A DNA stretch of 64,000 nt from NCBI RefSeq assembly GCF_024763615.1, contig NW_026604737.1, positions 62,001 to 126,000 on the forward strand, read 5' to 3'. A model generated the notes under the pieces. That model worked only from the letters and a program-made list of their open reading frames with translations. It was not told where the DNA came from and did not search any database. This document shows positions 51,901-58,233 of the stretch, in pieces. The DNA comes from Phlebotomus papatasi. Taxonomy: Eukaryota; Arthropoda; Insecta; Diptera; Psychodidae. Every line of letters begins with the position of its first letter. The first letter of the stretch is position 1. The position numbers were made by a program, and so were the translations under genes.

Positions 51901-54900
51901 TGAGTGATATTATTGAATATTCATTGAATATTGTGTTGATTCACATTAATGGTGATTTATACATTTGACCTGAAGTGAGATTTGCCTTGTGAATTACGTT
52001 TTTCGTGCGAAAAATGGGGAATTTTCTAAGATATTCACCAGTGGGGTGATAGTCCTTATTTTGGACAGGTGTTTTTCTCACGAAATTTCGTGAAGTTTTA
52101 GCTTTTGTGATAACTAGGTTGGACAAATGCCTGGAGAAACAAAGGAGCATCATCTCTACGAACGAAATGTAGTAAGAAAAGCCTTGATAGGCTATCGGAA
52201 AGGCCAGGGAATGAGTGCATCCGCGAATACTTAAATTAACGAAGTAAACTCACTTTAATGAATGATATAGTAAATTTCTGGGCTTCTTGTGACATTCTAC
52301 GGTTCCCTTACATGAACAGGAAGAGGACTTGGTAAGATTGGTTCTTGAAATGGAGAACAATGGGCATCCTATTGAGGCGGATTAGCTGTCCAAATTTACA
52401 GCCAAGTTGTCCAAATTAATAACCAAGTTGTCCAAAATTCGAGTCAAATTAACCTCTACTTATCAATTCATTTTTAAATGTATTAAGACTAATTTTAGTA
52501 AAAATAAGACGATAAATAGCTTGCCAAGTTTCTAAACAACCCTTCTAAAAAGAGAGTAACAAAAAAATCAATTAGTATGGAAAATATCGCACTTCAAACT
52601 TGGAACATCGATGCTTATAAGCAGACTGTCCAAAATTATGAGCCTTTACCCTATTTCATAATGCTCGCTGAAATAATACAAGAATTACGAGGAAAATTGT
52701 TTAAGTCGCAGTGCAATATCTGCAATTTTTTTACAAAATTAGGCTTGGTGGGCCCCTGTTGTCCTTAAAAAAGTGCGAAGATCACTGAATATCGTAGAGT
52801 ACATTCAGAGGTAAACATAGCCTTTTCTTTTCAATTGTCCGCTTCAGATCACAACTGATCAGCCCTTCAATGCGAATTTGTTAGAGAACACAATAACCCC
52901 AATGGCAACATCAAGATCAACTCCAACTGGTCAGGAGCCGTCAGGGAAGTCGGTAACAGACGCACCAACTGCTCCCAGTGGCTCGTACCGACCAGTCTAC
53001 AAACACTGGTTCTACAAGGAAAAAATCGAAGGCAAGGATGCGTGGACCCCATTCTCCATGACAGACTCTCTGGCTCTTGAGGAAGCCTTCATTACTTCCT
53101 CAGCGGAATCAACGACGATAGCCACCGATGGAGGGCGTCATGATGTGAATATTGCTGCAAGGACACGAACAGCCATTTACTGGACAGCGGAAGTCAATGA
53201 GGTCCGAAGGTGTTCGTGGTTTTACAAAGCTGTTGATTCGCGATTTGTTCCCTATGAAGAGGAAACGGCAGATTATTTGGAGGAGGAATACAAGAATGCT
53301 TTTGCGAGTGGTTCGTGGCACAAGCAACTGACTCTGCCCAATGGGGAACAGGTGAATTTTCACGGACCAAATGTGATGGTGCATTTCCTGCAGACGACTC
53401 CAGATGCCTGGGGAAATACGCCACAGGTTACAAATCGTCCTCGGGTGGTCAAGAGAGGTGTCGATGAGTTCAATATTGACGATGGAGAACCCGAACAGAT
53501 TGATCATGTGCTGTTTGTGGTGCATGGAATTGGGAAGGCTTGTGATTTTAAATTTCGAACTGTTGAGGAAGTTGTTGATGAATTCCGAAATATTGCTCTG
53601 CAAATGGTTCAATCGCACTACAGATCATCGTATGATGCTGGAGAAATTGGTCGAATTGAAGTGTTACCCATTTCTTGGCACAGTGAACTACATTCTGATG
53701 AATCGGGCATTGATGCCAAACTGAAATCCATCACTTTGGAATCCATTCCTAAGCTGAGAAACTTTACCAATGACACTTTGTTGGATGTACTGTTCTACAC
53801 GAGTCCGATCTTCTGTCAGAGCATCATGGACACGGTCTGTGGATCAGTAAATCGTCTGTACAAATTATTCTGTGAGAGAAATCCCAATTTCAAGGGCGGA
53901 GTCTCACTGGCTGGACACAGTCTTGGCTCTCTCATCCTCTTTGACTTGCTGTGCCATCAGAAATCTCCAAGCAACGACAATGAACACGAAGTAGAGAATT
54001 CGGTAAGTTTTGATAAAATCAATCATTTCCGAAAAAGTTAAAGAAATCCGAAAAAGTTAAAATAACGTTCCGGAAATGTTCATTTTACCCTACAGTATTG
54101 ATCCGAAAACGGTGTAAATATTATGCTTTTTAGGTGTATTATGGGTTAAAGTTACCCTTGTTCATGTTAATTTTACCCTTAAAAAGGTGTAAATTTAACA
54201 TTAAAAAATGTTGATATATTTTTACACCTAAAAATGTTAAAGTTACGAGGAAAAAAAGTTAATCGCACCCTCTTTTTTTCTCAGTGTAGAATGCTCGAAT
54301 TCATGGTCATTAATTGTTTCGTTTTGATGAAGATTTTTTTTAATAAGAACTAAAAAAATCGATCTTTCTGCGATTATTATTTTCATTTCGTCATTTTGTT
54401 TAAGTTAATCTGATTACAATGAATTTAAATCGATCCGTATTTTACGGCCTTTATCCGTATTTCAAGGCCTTTCAAATGAATTCAGACATTTCCGCATCGA
54501 TTAAGAACTAATCTAGAATTGATTAACTTTTGACCTTGAAAATACGTTAAATGGATTATTAAAGGTCATTGTCGGGAAAAGTCAGCCTAGGAGGGAGGGA
54601 CTCGAACATGTCGGTGAAAAATTAAAAGAATAGATCTTTATACTAAACATTTTTTAGTTCATATTTAGCTGGTCTCATGTGCTTCTACGTTATCAATTTT
54701 TTGTGTTGGTTGCTGTCTCGACTGTTTTCCACAGTTTTCGTCAGGTTCCAAAACCACTAAACAGTCGTGACAGGAACCAACGCAAGCAAAAGTCGATTAC
54801 GAGCAGAAGCACATTAGAACACAGCCATGTACTAAAAAAAATCAAGAGAAAGATTTTTCTTTTTCCCTAGAATAGCGCCATAAATCGTGTCGAAGGTTAA

Positions 54901-57900
54901 AGTGTCCAAATTTGAGCCTTTTTACACGATTTACGTATACTTTCTACAAGCAATTTTACTTCAAATGCTGTATTTTTACGAAAATTTCTCATAAAGTGTA
55001 ATATAGGCTGTATTGAATATTTCCAGAGTAATGTTACTATTCTAATAATAAAAATAAACATGTTTTTTTCTAGAATTTTACTGTTCTCGTGTGCTTCTAC
55101 ATACAGTAGACTCTCTCTCAATTGGGCATTTGGGGATGAAATGTCATCCGGTTTATCGATAGATTTGGGCGTCAAAGCCTTTGTAAATTCAATAAAAAGC
55201 GCTCAATTTTAAAGAATCACGATAAAATAGGAAGAATTACAGCGAATTTGAGCAAATTAGCTTCATAATTAAACGTGAAAATTGTCAATAAAATTCTTCG
55301 CCCGATTGAAAAAGAGCCGATTGAGAGAGAGTCTACTGTACTCGACTTTTCTTTTTGTTGGTTCCTGTCACGACTGTTTATTGGTTTTAGAACACGGCGA
55401 AGAGTGGAAAACAGTCATGCCAAGAACCAACACAAAGAAAAGTCGATTATGTAGAAGCACTTGAGAACAGTAAAATTCTAGAAAAACATGTTCATTTTTC
55501 AGGGGAATAGCACCATTAAAGTCGAAATCTTTCTCCTGAACTTGTTTTTAGTACATTGCTATTCTCAGGTGTTTCTGCGTCATCAAATTTTATTTTCAAC
55601 AAAGTCAATGATGCAGTTAACACATTAAAACAGCCATGTTAGCGACTCCAGAAGTTGTTGCCCATGTACTAAAAAAATCTTCAGAAGAAAGATTTCCTTT
55701 TTTTCATTTTTCATTGGAATAGCACCATAATTTGAATCGTTTTGATTCACTGAACACGAATCTACTGTCCATTTTAAGATTTTCGGGAGATTTTCCAAAG
55801 GAGCAATCCACAGAGAGACAGGCAGGAGAACAATTTTATTGTCTCAGATTGTGAAGTTTACCGTGCTCATACTAGAATTTTTTAATTTGTAAATTCAATT
55901 TAATTTTCAGATGAATTGTTTCTACCCGTTATTTTGCATTAAAAATTATTTTAATTAATAGATTTTCGCTTATTTATTGATATATAAACTAATACTTGAC
56001 CCACCAAAATATGTTTAAATGTGCTAAAATAGCATAAATGCGATTGCTGAAATTAGTTTCAACTCATCAAATTAAAATGTTAAAATTGCTCAACAATTCC
56101 AATTTTAGGCGATATAGACACCCTCATTTTCGTTGTTTCTTTCTGCAAATAAGGTCCAACTATGTGAAGTAGTTCCTCAAATTCTTCATTATAGCTATAC
56201 GAAGAAAATTGTTGTGTCTAAAAGAATAACTAGTTGCGATATCATCATACATTTTTTCAATGAATCCGTGGGCAGATCTCTCTTGGATCCATTTTATGGA
56301 CAACAAACTCTTCCTTTTACCTTGAGACACATTTTTATTGAACATGTATCCTACATAAAGTAGGAAAATTTCTTCCTCTGGACTCACTCATTTTTCTAAT
56401 AATGTAACAAAATCACAATTGACAAAATAAAACAACTGGCAATCTGCGCGGATTTTTTGAATTTAGCAAATTTCTCGCAAAAATGTGTCCCGGCTATGAA
56501 AAATTTCAAGTGGTTCTCGCAATTTTAATGCTCAATTTGCTGAATTCAATTTAAAATTAAATTGTGAAAAATCCTATAGTGTGATAGCACCGTTACATAC
56601 ATTATGTTAAAATACATGAAAAAGTAATTATACGTTCTTTTTATTTTGGCTAGAAAAAAATCCTAGCCTGAGATAATACACAGGAACGAGTTAAGAATTT
56701 TTTCTTGCTGTATTTTTTTATTTGAAAGGTTATTTTATTCTCTTCAATGGCCTCTACGGCCTCTACACTAGAGAAATTTATGTCCATAAGGGAAAGTGGG
56801 GCATCTTTGAAAGTGGGGAGCCTTTGAAATTGGATTTTTTCATCTATTTTTAAATAAAATTGAGCCTTATCGTGATACAATTTAGCTTCTCAATCTATTT
56901 GTGCAGTTAAATTTTATCAGGATAAGGCTCAATTTTATTTAAAAATAGGCGAAAAATCCCAATTTCAAAAATGCCCCACTTCCCCCTAATTTGCAGGTTT
57001 GAAAATGCAAGAAAATTATTTACAAACCTTACAGGAAACTCCTGACCAGATGAACGTGGTCACACCGACAGAGCCCATCCTAAGGCCGGAGAAGCAAACA
57101 GCCCAACAGATAAACTATACAATGGGACCAGCTGGAACGGGTCAGCCATTCATCAATTATCCTCAATTGGACATTCGACCGAGGAATTTCTTTGCTTTTG
57201 GATCACCAATTGGGATGTTTGTGACTGTCAGAGGAATTGACACCCTCGGACTGGACTTTAAGCTTCCCACGTGCGATGGTTTCTTCAATATCTTCCATCC
57301 CTATGACATTGTGGCGTACAGAATTGAGGGATTGGTGAATGCTGAACTCAGTTCCCTGCGCCCAGTTCTTATTCCGCATCACAAGGGTAGAAAGAGAATG
57401 CATTTGGGTAAGAGAACTCTGAGAGCAATTTTCTTTATGAACAGGTTTGAAGGAATCTTCCTTTTTTTGTTTTTGTTTCAAAAGAACTCCGGGAGCAAAT
57501 GGTGAGGGTTGGTGGTGAAATAAAACAGAAAATCTTCGACACCTTCCGCTCAACAGTGGACACGGTTACCCATATCACGAGTTTGGGACGTGCTGATCCT
57601 CAAGCTATCAAATGTGAAGTGGACAAGGTGCTGGAGGAGCAATTGCATCTGGATGAGACACAGCGAGAGATCAGTTCAGCTGGTACGGGATCTTCGGGGG
57701 GAAGTGAATGTGACACGGGAGAGACAGATTTACCGTTGGGAAGACTAAATCAGGCCAGAAGAATCGACTATGTACTGCAAGAAGCCCCCTTGGAATTCTT
57801 CAATGAGTACATCTTTGCCCTTACCAGTCATGTATGCTATTGGCAATCTGAGGATACCATCTTGTTTATTGTCAAGGAGATCTATTCATCAATGGGCGTC

Positions 57901-57972
57901 CAGACGGACAATAAAGTTCCCCAGCAGAGTCTGACAATTGAACGACCGACAGGGAGTCTACCACCAAGATAG
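9806..57972 (+). CDS. SEC23IP: SEC23IP/DDHD2-like phosphatidic-acid-preferring phospholipase A1
   Basis: Intracellular phospholipase A1 family; the mammalian SEC23IP member works at ER exit sites by binding the COPII protein Sec23. Exons are 9806-9959, 46094-48534, 52848-54002, 57035-57407 and 57485-57972. All junctions are GT-AG and the sum (4611 nt) is in frame, giving 1536 residues, longer than human SEC23IP (about 1000). Domains: residues 1-910 disordered and Pro/Gln/Ser-rich, with several PPP motifs and many FF motifs; WWE-like module from about 911 (VYKHWFYKEK) to 1060; lipase block with VVHGIGK and the nucleophile motif GHSLGS (Ser about 1223); DDHD region in the last two exons (FFAFGSPIGMF, then HVCYWQSED). 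No SAM domain is visible, unlike SEC23IP and DDHD2 of vertebrates. The exon 4 start at 57035 is chosen because the stronger-looking AG at 56996 would put an in-frame TGA. Poly(A) signal at 58040. Confidence 0.92.
10041..10046 (-). terminator. Poly(A) signal AATAAA for the VWA gene
   Basis: AATAAA on the minus strand lies about 52 bp after the stop codon of the VWA gene. Transcript cleavage would fall about 60 bp short of SEC23IP exon 1, so the two mature transcripts need not overlap. Confidence 0.6.
10098..25585 (-). CDS. Type I membrane protein with VWA-like domain, nested in SEC23IP intron 1
   Basis: Eight exons on the minus strand: 25585-24877, 24111-23882, 20648-20493, 20408-20273, 16199-15999, 14684-14467, 10887-10790 and 10728-10098. 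Every junction is GT-AG and phase-consistent, and the total is 2379 nt = 792 residues plus stop. Layout: signal peptide 1-21 (hydrophobic, ending near SNCQ); acidic Ser/Thr-rich region to about 180; VWA-like domain about 195-345, with strands ILMDTS, DLVLVAF, SAIFLSTD and LYLIWFG; then hemicentin/VWA7-like middle sequence with an Ig/CARDB-like block (IYFEVTNL, GPGQTFVVTVVL); a transmembrane helix near 741-766; and a short basic tail ending RMERRS. The usual metal-site DxSxS is D203-T-S-P-E, so metal binding may be weakened. Role, cell-surface or matrix adhesion, is inferred from the VWA and topology. A TCAGTG initiator-like sequence at 25667 is a possible start of transcription. Confidence 0.88.
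11651..12113 (+). mobile_element. GTGTGCCAAATT-family MITE (463 bp)
   Basis: TAGGGTAAGTGTGCCAAATT at the left and AATTTGGCACAAATACCCTA at the right are inverted. It lies in the VWA-gene intron between 10888 and 14466. The internal segment from about 11740 to 11860 matches the 3' part of the pogo-like element at 51588-52653. Confidence 0.85.
12444..12979. mobile_element. piggyBac-like MITE with intact TTAA flanks (536 bp)
   Basis: TTAACCCTCTAACGGGTAAG at the left and CCGTTAGAGGGTTAA at the right. It is the uninterrupted relative of 1565-2397 and has no coding sequence. TTAA at both ends is the known piggyBac signature. Confidence 0.75.
13151..13369 (+). mobile_element. TAGGGGAAAGTACTCTCCC MITE (219 bp, near-palindromic)
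   Basis: The left arm TAGGGGAAAGTACTCTCCC continues to a TTCGAATAATGTGAATT block, and the right arm is its inverse. A second 219-bp copy lies at 35605-35823 in the opposite orientation. TA flanks both. Confidence 0.85.
13690..14255. repeat. Palindromic repeat carrying a nested 253-bp element
   Basis: CACTTACGACTTAAACCGAGAC near 14047-14072 is inverted at about 14222-14252 (GTCTATCGGCTTAAGTCGTAAGTG), and a shorter related arm lies at 13760-13785. The 253-bp CACTGAG element (13791-14043) sits inside with a TA duplication. Confidence 0.5.
13791..14043 (-). mobile_element. 253-bp CACTGAG element, copy 1
   Basis: It begins CACTGAGAGAAATCCG and ends TTTTTTGCTCAGTG. It is flanked by TA at 13789-13790 and 14044-14045. 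Length and internal sequence match copies at 26367, 32706, 35967, 42038 and (truncated) 54042. Confidence 0.88.
14685..15998. other. VWA-gene intron, nothing identified
   Basis: AT-rich unique-looking sequence between two coding exons. I see no repeat with clear ends, RNA gene or coding exon. Confidence 0.5.
16332..16726 (-). mobile_element. GTGTGCCAAATT-family MITE, reverse copy (395 bp)
   Basis: TAGGGTAAGTGTGCCAAATT at the left and TTGCACTTACCCTA at the right, with the internal sequence inverted relative to 11651-12113. It lies in the VWA-gene intron. Confidence 0.85.
17094..17564. mobile_element. TA-flanked element TAGGGGAAAGTGCCC with a foldback core
   Basis: Ends TAGGGGAAAGTGCCCATGC and ATACTTTCCCCTA are inverted, with ATGCTTTGCA present near each end. 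The core (17211-17428) is a long hairpin listed separately. Confidence 0.75.
17211..17428. repeat. Foldback with arms of about 85-90 bp
   Basis: CTTGATGGAAATTTAATGAC from 17211 is inverted to 17428 (ending AAATTTCCATCAAG). The arms include ACGTTTCGGGGAT and its inverse ATCCCCGAAACGT, and the central part (GTCCCCTTCTT / AAGAAGGGGAC) is itself inverted. It looks like a foldback insertion inside the TA-flanked element. Confidence 0.8.
17701..17735. repeat. GTCGTCGGG minisatellite
   Basis: About three and a half copies of a 9-bp GTCGTCGGG unit, GC-rich against an AT-rich background. Confidence 0.7.
17875..17981. mobile_element. Small palindromic MITE (107 bp)
   Basis: GACCTCTACACACTAGAGA at the left and its inverse TCTCTAGTGTGTAGAGGC at the right. 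A partial copy (GGCCTCTACACTAGAGAAAT) at 56757-56786 is broken by another MITE. Confidence 0.7.
18123..18465. mobile_element. TACAGTAGAGCCTCGCTATAG element (343 bp)
   Basis: Inverted ends are TACAGTAGAGCCTCGCTATA and TATAGCGCGGTTCTACTGTA. These TIRs are typical of pogo/Tigger-type non-autonomous elements with a TA target. No coding sequence. Confidence 0.75.
18466..20272. other. Intron with a promoter-like patch near 18.9 kb
   Basis: Mostly AT-rich. At 18885-18894 there is a TGCGCATGCG palindrome, the known NRF-1/Ewg-type site, next to TGCGTCATC and GACGTC. A strong GTGAGT donor in plus orientation follows at 19260. It could be an alternative first exon for SEC23IP; no other feature is supported. 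Confidence 0.35.
21122..22034. mobile_element. TA-flanked element TAGGGGAGACTGGGGC (913 bp)
   Basis: Left end TAGGGGAGACTGGGGCAAA and right end TTTGCCCCAGTCTCCCCTA. A long, nearly identical inverted copy of the left ~100 bp also ends at about 23406 (TTTTTGCCCCAGTCTCCCTTA), so the outer boundary could be 21122-23406. Internal sequence recurs at 49840-50140. No transposase is evident. Confidence 0.7.
22147..22345. mobile_element. TACCGTAGATGC MITE with internal hairpin (199 bp)
   Basis: Ends TACCGTAGATGC and GCATCTACGGTA are perfectly inverted. Inside, AGGATGGTCTTCAC and GTGAAGCCATCCT form a second hairpin at about 22224-22274. It lies within the larger repeat that ends near 23406. Confidence 0.75.
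23318..23406. repeat. Inverted copy of the TAGGGGAGACTGGGGC terminus
   Basis: Read on the minus strand from 23406, about 85 bp nearly match 21122-21210. It is either the far end of one 2.3-kb element or a separate fragment. Confidence 0.65.
24112..24876. other. VWA-gene intron 1, nothing identified
   Basis: AT-rich, with a short T run at 24357-24370. No gene, RNA or bounded repeat seen. Confidence 0.5.
26367..26619 (+). mobile_element. 253-bp CACTGAG element, copy 2
   Basis: Starts CACTGAGAAAAAAAGAGGGT and ends GATTTCTCTCAGTG. It is flanked by TT on both sides (26365-26366 and 26620-26621) and has the same length as copy 1. Confidence 0.88.
27301..27432 (+). CDS. Possible 43-residue small ORF
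   Basis: ATG at 27301 opens MPEELNWEKIEQMLRHLSRD, then DQLDEKKIIAKVL and a TGA at 27430-27432. Its composition (Glu, Lys, Leu; helix-forming) and higher GC differ from the surrounding intron. An internal GCAAAG/GTACTC could be a donor, making it an exon instead. No family is recognised; it may be chance. Confidence 0.2.
   Translation: MPEELNWEKIEQMLRHLSRDQLDEKKIIAKVLRDDGNQSSVGR
29167..29390 (+). mobile_element. TAGGGTAAAGTGAT element fragment with AAGTTGGACA words
   Basis: TAGGGTAAAGTGATAAAAG is followed by three copies of AAGTTGGACA at 19-22 bp spacing. Inverted words (TGTCCAA) lie near 29371-29384, but a clean right end is missing. GATAAATACAGTAC near 29247 is shared with the fragment at 50141. 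Confidence 0.5.
31012..31022. promoter_or_regulatory. TATA-like palindrome CTTTTATAAAAG
   Basis: A symmetric TTTTATAAAAG is the best TATA box in the intron. In minus orientation it is followed, about 85 bp on, by a strong donor (CAG/GTAAGTCC at about 30929). It may start a noncoding first exon for the nested VWA gene. No direct support. Confidence 0.25.
31425..31645. repeat. Left-end fragment of the TAGGGGAGACTGGGGC family
   Basis: TAGGGGAATCTGGGGTAAAA and the next block with AAAACGGATATTTTATTTTT match the start of 21122-22034. The fragment is broken by an ACACCGGTGTCCCACTCGTC terminus at about 31616-31640, the inverse of 3291. Confidence 0.55.
31724..31976. mobile_element. Palindromic MITE with ~40-bp arms
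   Basis: CGCCAGCCTTCGGTTATTGC with flanking sequence (about 31750-31785) is inverted at about 31925-31965; the outer ends are ATCAGGGTAGTTAGC and GTTGCCCCCTATTA. Probable TA target. Confidence 0.65.
32706..32958 (+). mobile_element. 253-bp CACTGAG element, copy 3
   Basis: The start is degenerate (CACGGAGAAAAAAATAAG) and the end TTTTTCTCAGTG is intact. Flanked by TA (32704-32705, 32959-32960). Same length as copies 1, 2, 4 and 5. Confidence 0.85.
33000..35370. other. SEC23IP intron 1, nothing identified
   Basis: Very AT-rich. No bounded repeat, RNA gene or coding exon recognised. Confidence 0.5.
35605..35823 (-). mobile_element. TAGGGGAAAGTACTCTCCC MITE, copy 2 (219 bp)
   Basis: The left end is slightly mutated (TAGAGGAAAGTACTCTCCC) and the right is GAGTACTTTCCCCTA. 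Same length as 13151-13369 and inverted. The short word TTTATTGCGCCACT occurs on both sides of the insertion. Confidence 0.85.
35967..36219 (+). mobile_element. 253-bp CACTGAG element, copy 4
   Basis: Starts CACTGAGAAAAAATAGGC and ends TTTCTCTCAGTA (last base changed). Flanked by AA on both sides. Nested in the decayed Tc1/mariner element. Confidence 0.85.
36481..41527. other. SEC23IP intron 1 with two small MITEs
   Basis: AT-rich sequence. Bounded elements are 38560-38761 and its reverse relative near 40204-40385. A half element beginning CAGTAGACTCTCGTTAATC lies at 38351. No coding exon recognised. Confidence 0.5.
38560..38761. mobile_element. TAGGGGACACTGGGGCAAAAT MITE (202 bp)
   Basis: Left TAGGGGACACTGGGGCAAAA and right TTTTGCCCCAGTCTCCCATA are inverted, with a TA target. 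A reverse copy starts at 40204 (GAGAGACTGGGGTAGAATTA) and runs to about 40385. Confidence 0.75.
41528..41810. mobile_element. Element with perfect 41-bp terminal inverted repeats (283 bp)
   Basis: 41528-41568 and 41770-41810 are exact inverted copies (outer TTCGAAAGGATATCTGGTGC, inner GTCAGCCAAAATCCCGAA). Inside, GCCAAAAT(CCC/TTT)(C)GAA words recur at 15-17-bp spacing on both sides. No coding content. Confidence 0.85.
42038..42290 (+). mobile_element. 253-bp CACTGAG element, copy 5
   Basis: Intact ends CACTGAGAAAAAAAGAGGGT and GATTTCTCTCAGTG. Flanked by AT on both sides (42036-42037, 42291-42292). Confidence 0.88.
42291..43593. other. SEC23IP intron 1, nothing identified
   Basis: AT-rich intron. 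No bounded repeat or gene recognised. Confidence 0.45.
43594..45680 (+). repeat. Large degenerate repeat of ~297-bp units, copy 1
   Basis: CTCCGGTTCT recurs at 44031, 44328 and 44628, and the preceding GA(C)CCG(A)GCTATA/GAGATA...GGTCAAA blocks at 43986, 44281 and 44579, so the period is about 297 bp. Later units keep the CAGGGGCGCCACAGTCGAAAA and TCTACATTTCGTCCATA blocks. The start has a near-palindrome (AGGTGAGATTCTTAATAATC) and the end has TTAAGAATCTCACC, an inverted 13-bp match. The second copy is 50263-51198. A SINE interrupts it at 44814-45078. Confidence 0.7.
44814..45078 (-). mobile_element. tRNA-derived SINE (265 bp) with 11-bp target duplication
   Basis: On the minus strand the head reads GGTCAAGTGGTAGAGCACTC (A-box-like) and then GAGTTCGAATTCCC (B-box), as in a tRNA. 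It is flanked by TTTGATGATTA at 44803-44813 and 45079-45089. The copy of the host repeat at 50263-51198 lacks it, giving the empty site near 50620. The tail is AT-rich (ATTATTATTGGTATTAT). Confidence 0.85.
48535..49150. other. SEC23IP intron 2, nothing identified in the first 600 bp
   Basis: AT-rich intronic sequence after a GTAATA donor. No feature seen. Confidence 0.45.
49151..49520 (-). mobile_element. Diverged GTGTGCCAAATT-family MITE
   Basis: TACTTAAGATACCAAAGTTC then GGCCAGTTTGCAATTTCGCC at the left, and TTAGTATCGTTACCCTA at the right. Internal sequence aligns with 16332-16726 in the same orientation. Confidence 0.65.
49840..50140 (+). repeat. Internal fragment of the TAGGGGAGACTGGGGC element
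   Basis: It matches about 21440-21740 (CTACACCTTTGTAAAACACC, CAATGCAAACAACAAG, ACCCCAAGTTGTCG). The match stops at AAAATAGGTAG, where another element begins with TAGGGTAAATTAAGC. Confidence 0.7.
50141..50262 (+). mobile_element. TAGGGTAAATTAAGC element fragment
   Basis: The TAGGGTAAATTAAGC start is followed by two TCCAAATGGAAA words 23 bp apart and GATAAATACAGTAC, shared with 29167-29390. It is inserted in the fragment at 49840-50140 and cut by the large repeat. Confidence 0.5.
50263..51198 (+). repeat. Large degenerate repeat, copy 2 (no SINE)
   Basis: Aligns with 44455-45670 of copy 1, without the SINE. It ends in the same AATCTCACCTACATAAGCCG block followed by GTTAGGATTA. Confidence 0.75.
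51588..52653 (+). mobile_element. pogo/Tigger-like element relic (1066 bp)
   Basis: TIRs TAGGGGAAAGGCTCATAATT and AATTATGAGCCTTTACCCTA have TA targets. TTGTCCAAA words recur at 21-bp spacing near 52386-52436. In plus orientation, 52126-52215 reads MPGETKEHHLYERNVVRKAL and a following GYRKGQGMSASAN block. After stops, an EEDLVRLVLEMENNGHPI block at 52320-52380 resembles the CENP-B-type helix-turn-helix of pogo transposases. The catalytic domain is missing. 52480-52650 aligns with the short MITEs at 1671, 11651 and 16332. Confidence 0.7.
54042..54286 (-). mobile_element. 253-bp CACTGAG element, copy 6 (truncated)
   Basis: The inner sequence and the TTTTTTTCTCAGTG end are present; the first bases (CACTGAG) are missing and replaced by a short GAAAAAGTTAA repeat. 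It lies 39 bp after the exon 3 donor of SEC23IP. Confidence 0.8.
54669..55730. repeat. Cluster of palindromic repeats with GTGCTTCTAC arms
   Basis: Three related hairpin units (about 54669-54860, 55080-55480 and 55545-55730) share TGTGCTTCTAC, AAAAGTCGATTA and GGTTCCTGTCACGACTGTT blocks. The second is split by the 239-bp element at 55102-55340. Confidence 0.6.
55102..55340. mobile_element. TACAGTAGACTCTC MITE, copy 2 (239 bp)
   Basis: Perfect ends TACAGTAGACTCTCTCTCAA and TTGAGAGAGAGTCTACTGTA. Inverted relative to 8655-8892 and inserted in a GTGCTTCTAC hairpin at a TA. Confidence 0.85.
56787..56988. mobile_element. TAAGGGAAAGTGGGGC MITE next to SEC23IP exon 4 (202 bp)
   Basis: Left TAAGGGAAAGTGGGGCATC and right GCCCCACTTCCCCCTA are inverted, with AAAGTGGGG repeated at 17 bp. 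It broke a GGCCTCTACACTAGAG repeat (see 17875). Its right end lies 46 bp before the chosen exon 4 start at 57035. Confidence 0.75.
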
Positions 57973-58039
57973 ACAGTCACAAGGAGGATTCCAGAAAGTT
58001 ATTTATATTTTGATGATTGTTTAATCGTGGAGAGAAGGA

Positions 58040-58045
58040 AATAAA
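58040..58045 (+). terminator. SEC23IP: Poly(A) signal AATAAA for SEC23IP
   Basis: AATAAA lies 68 bp after the TAG stop. The RpS29 signal (minus AATAAA at 58130-58125) is about 80 bp away, so the two 3' ends converge. Confidence 0.6.
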
Positions 58046-58124
58046 AAGATTCTATCGAATGTGAACAAAGCTTTACCTTACAAAATAAGACGATTCCTTT
58101 TACAATGCAATGGTTTTATTTATC

Positions 58125-58130
58125 CAACCA
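58125..58130 (-). terminator. RpS29: Poly(A) signal AATAAA for RpS29
   Basis: AATAAA on the minus strand about 104 bp after the RpS29 stop codon at 58234. Confidence 0.6.
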
Positions 58131-58233
58131 TCCCCGGCTCATAAATACACCATTCTGCTGTATTTTTCTACATCATCACGCTTCTCTGCCCATGACTACC
58201 CGGATAAATAACTCCATTGCATCTTCCATTCGC

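Noticed and set aside
56997..57034. SEC23IP exon 4 starting at 56997 after TTTGCAG
   Set aside because: Joined to exon 3 in phase 0 it reads GTT TGA; the acceptor at 57034 gives an in-frame total divisible by three.
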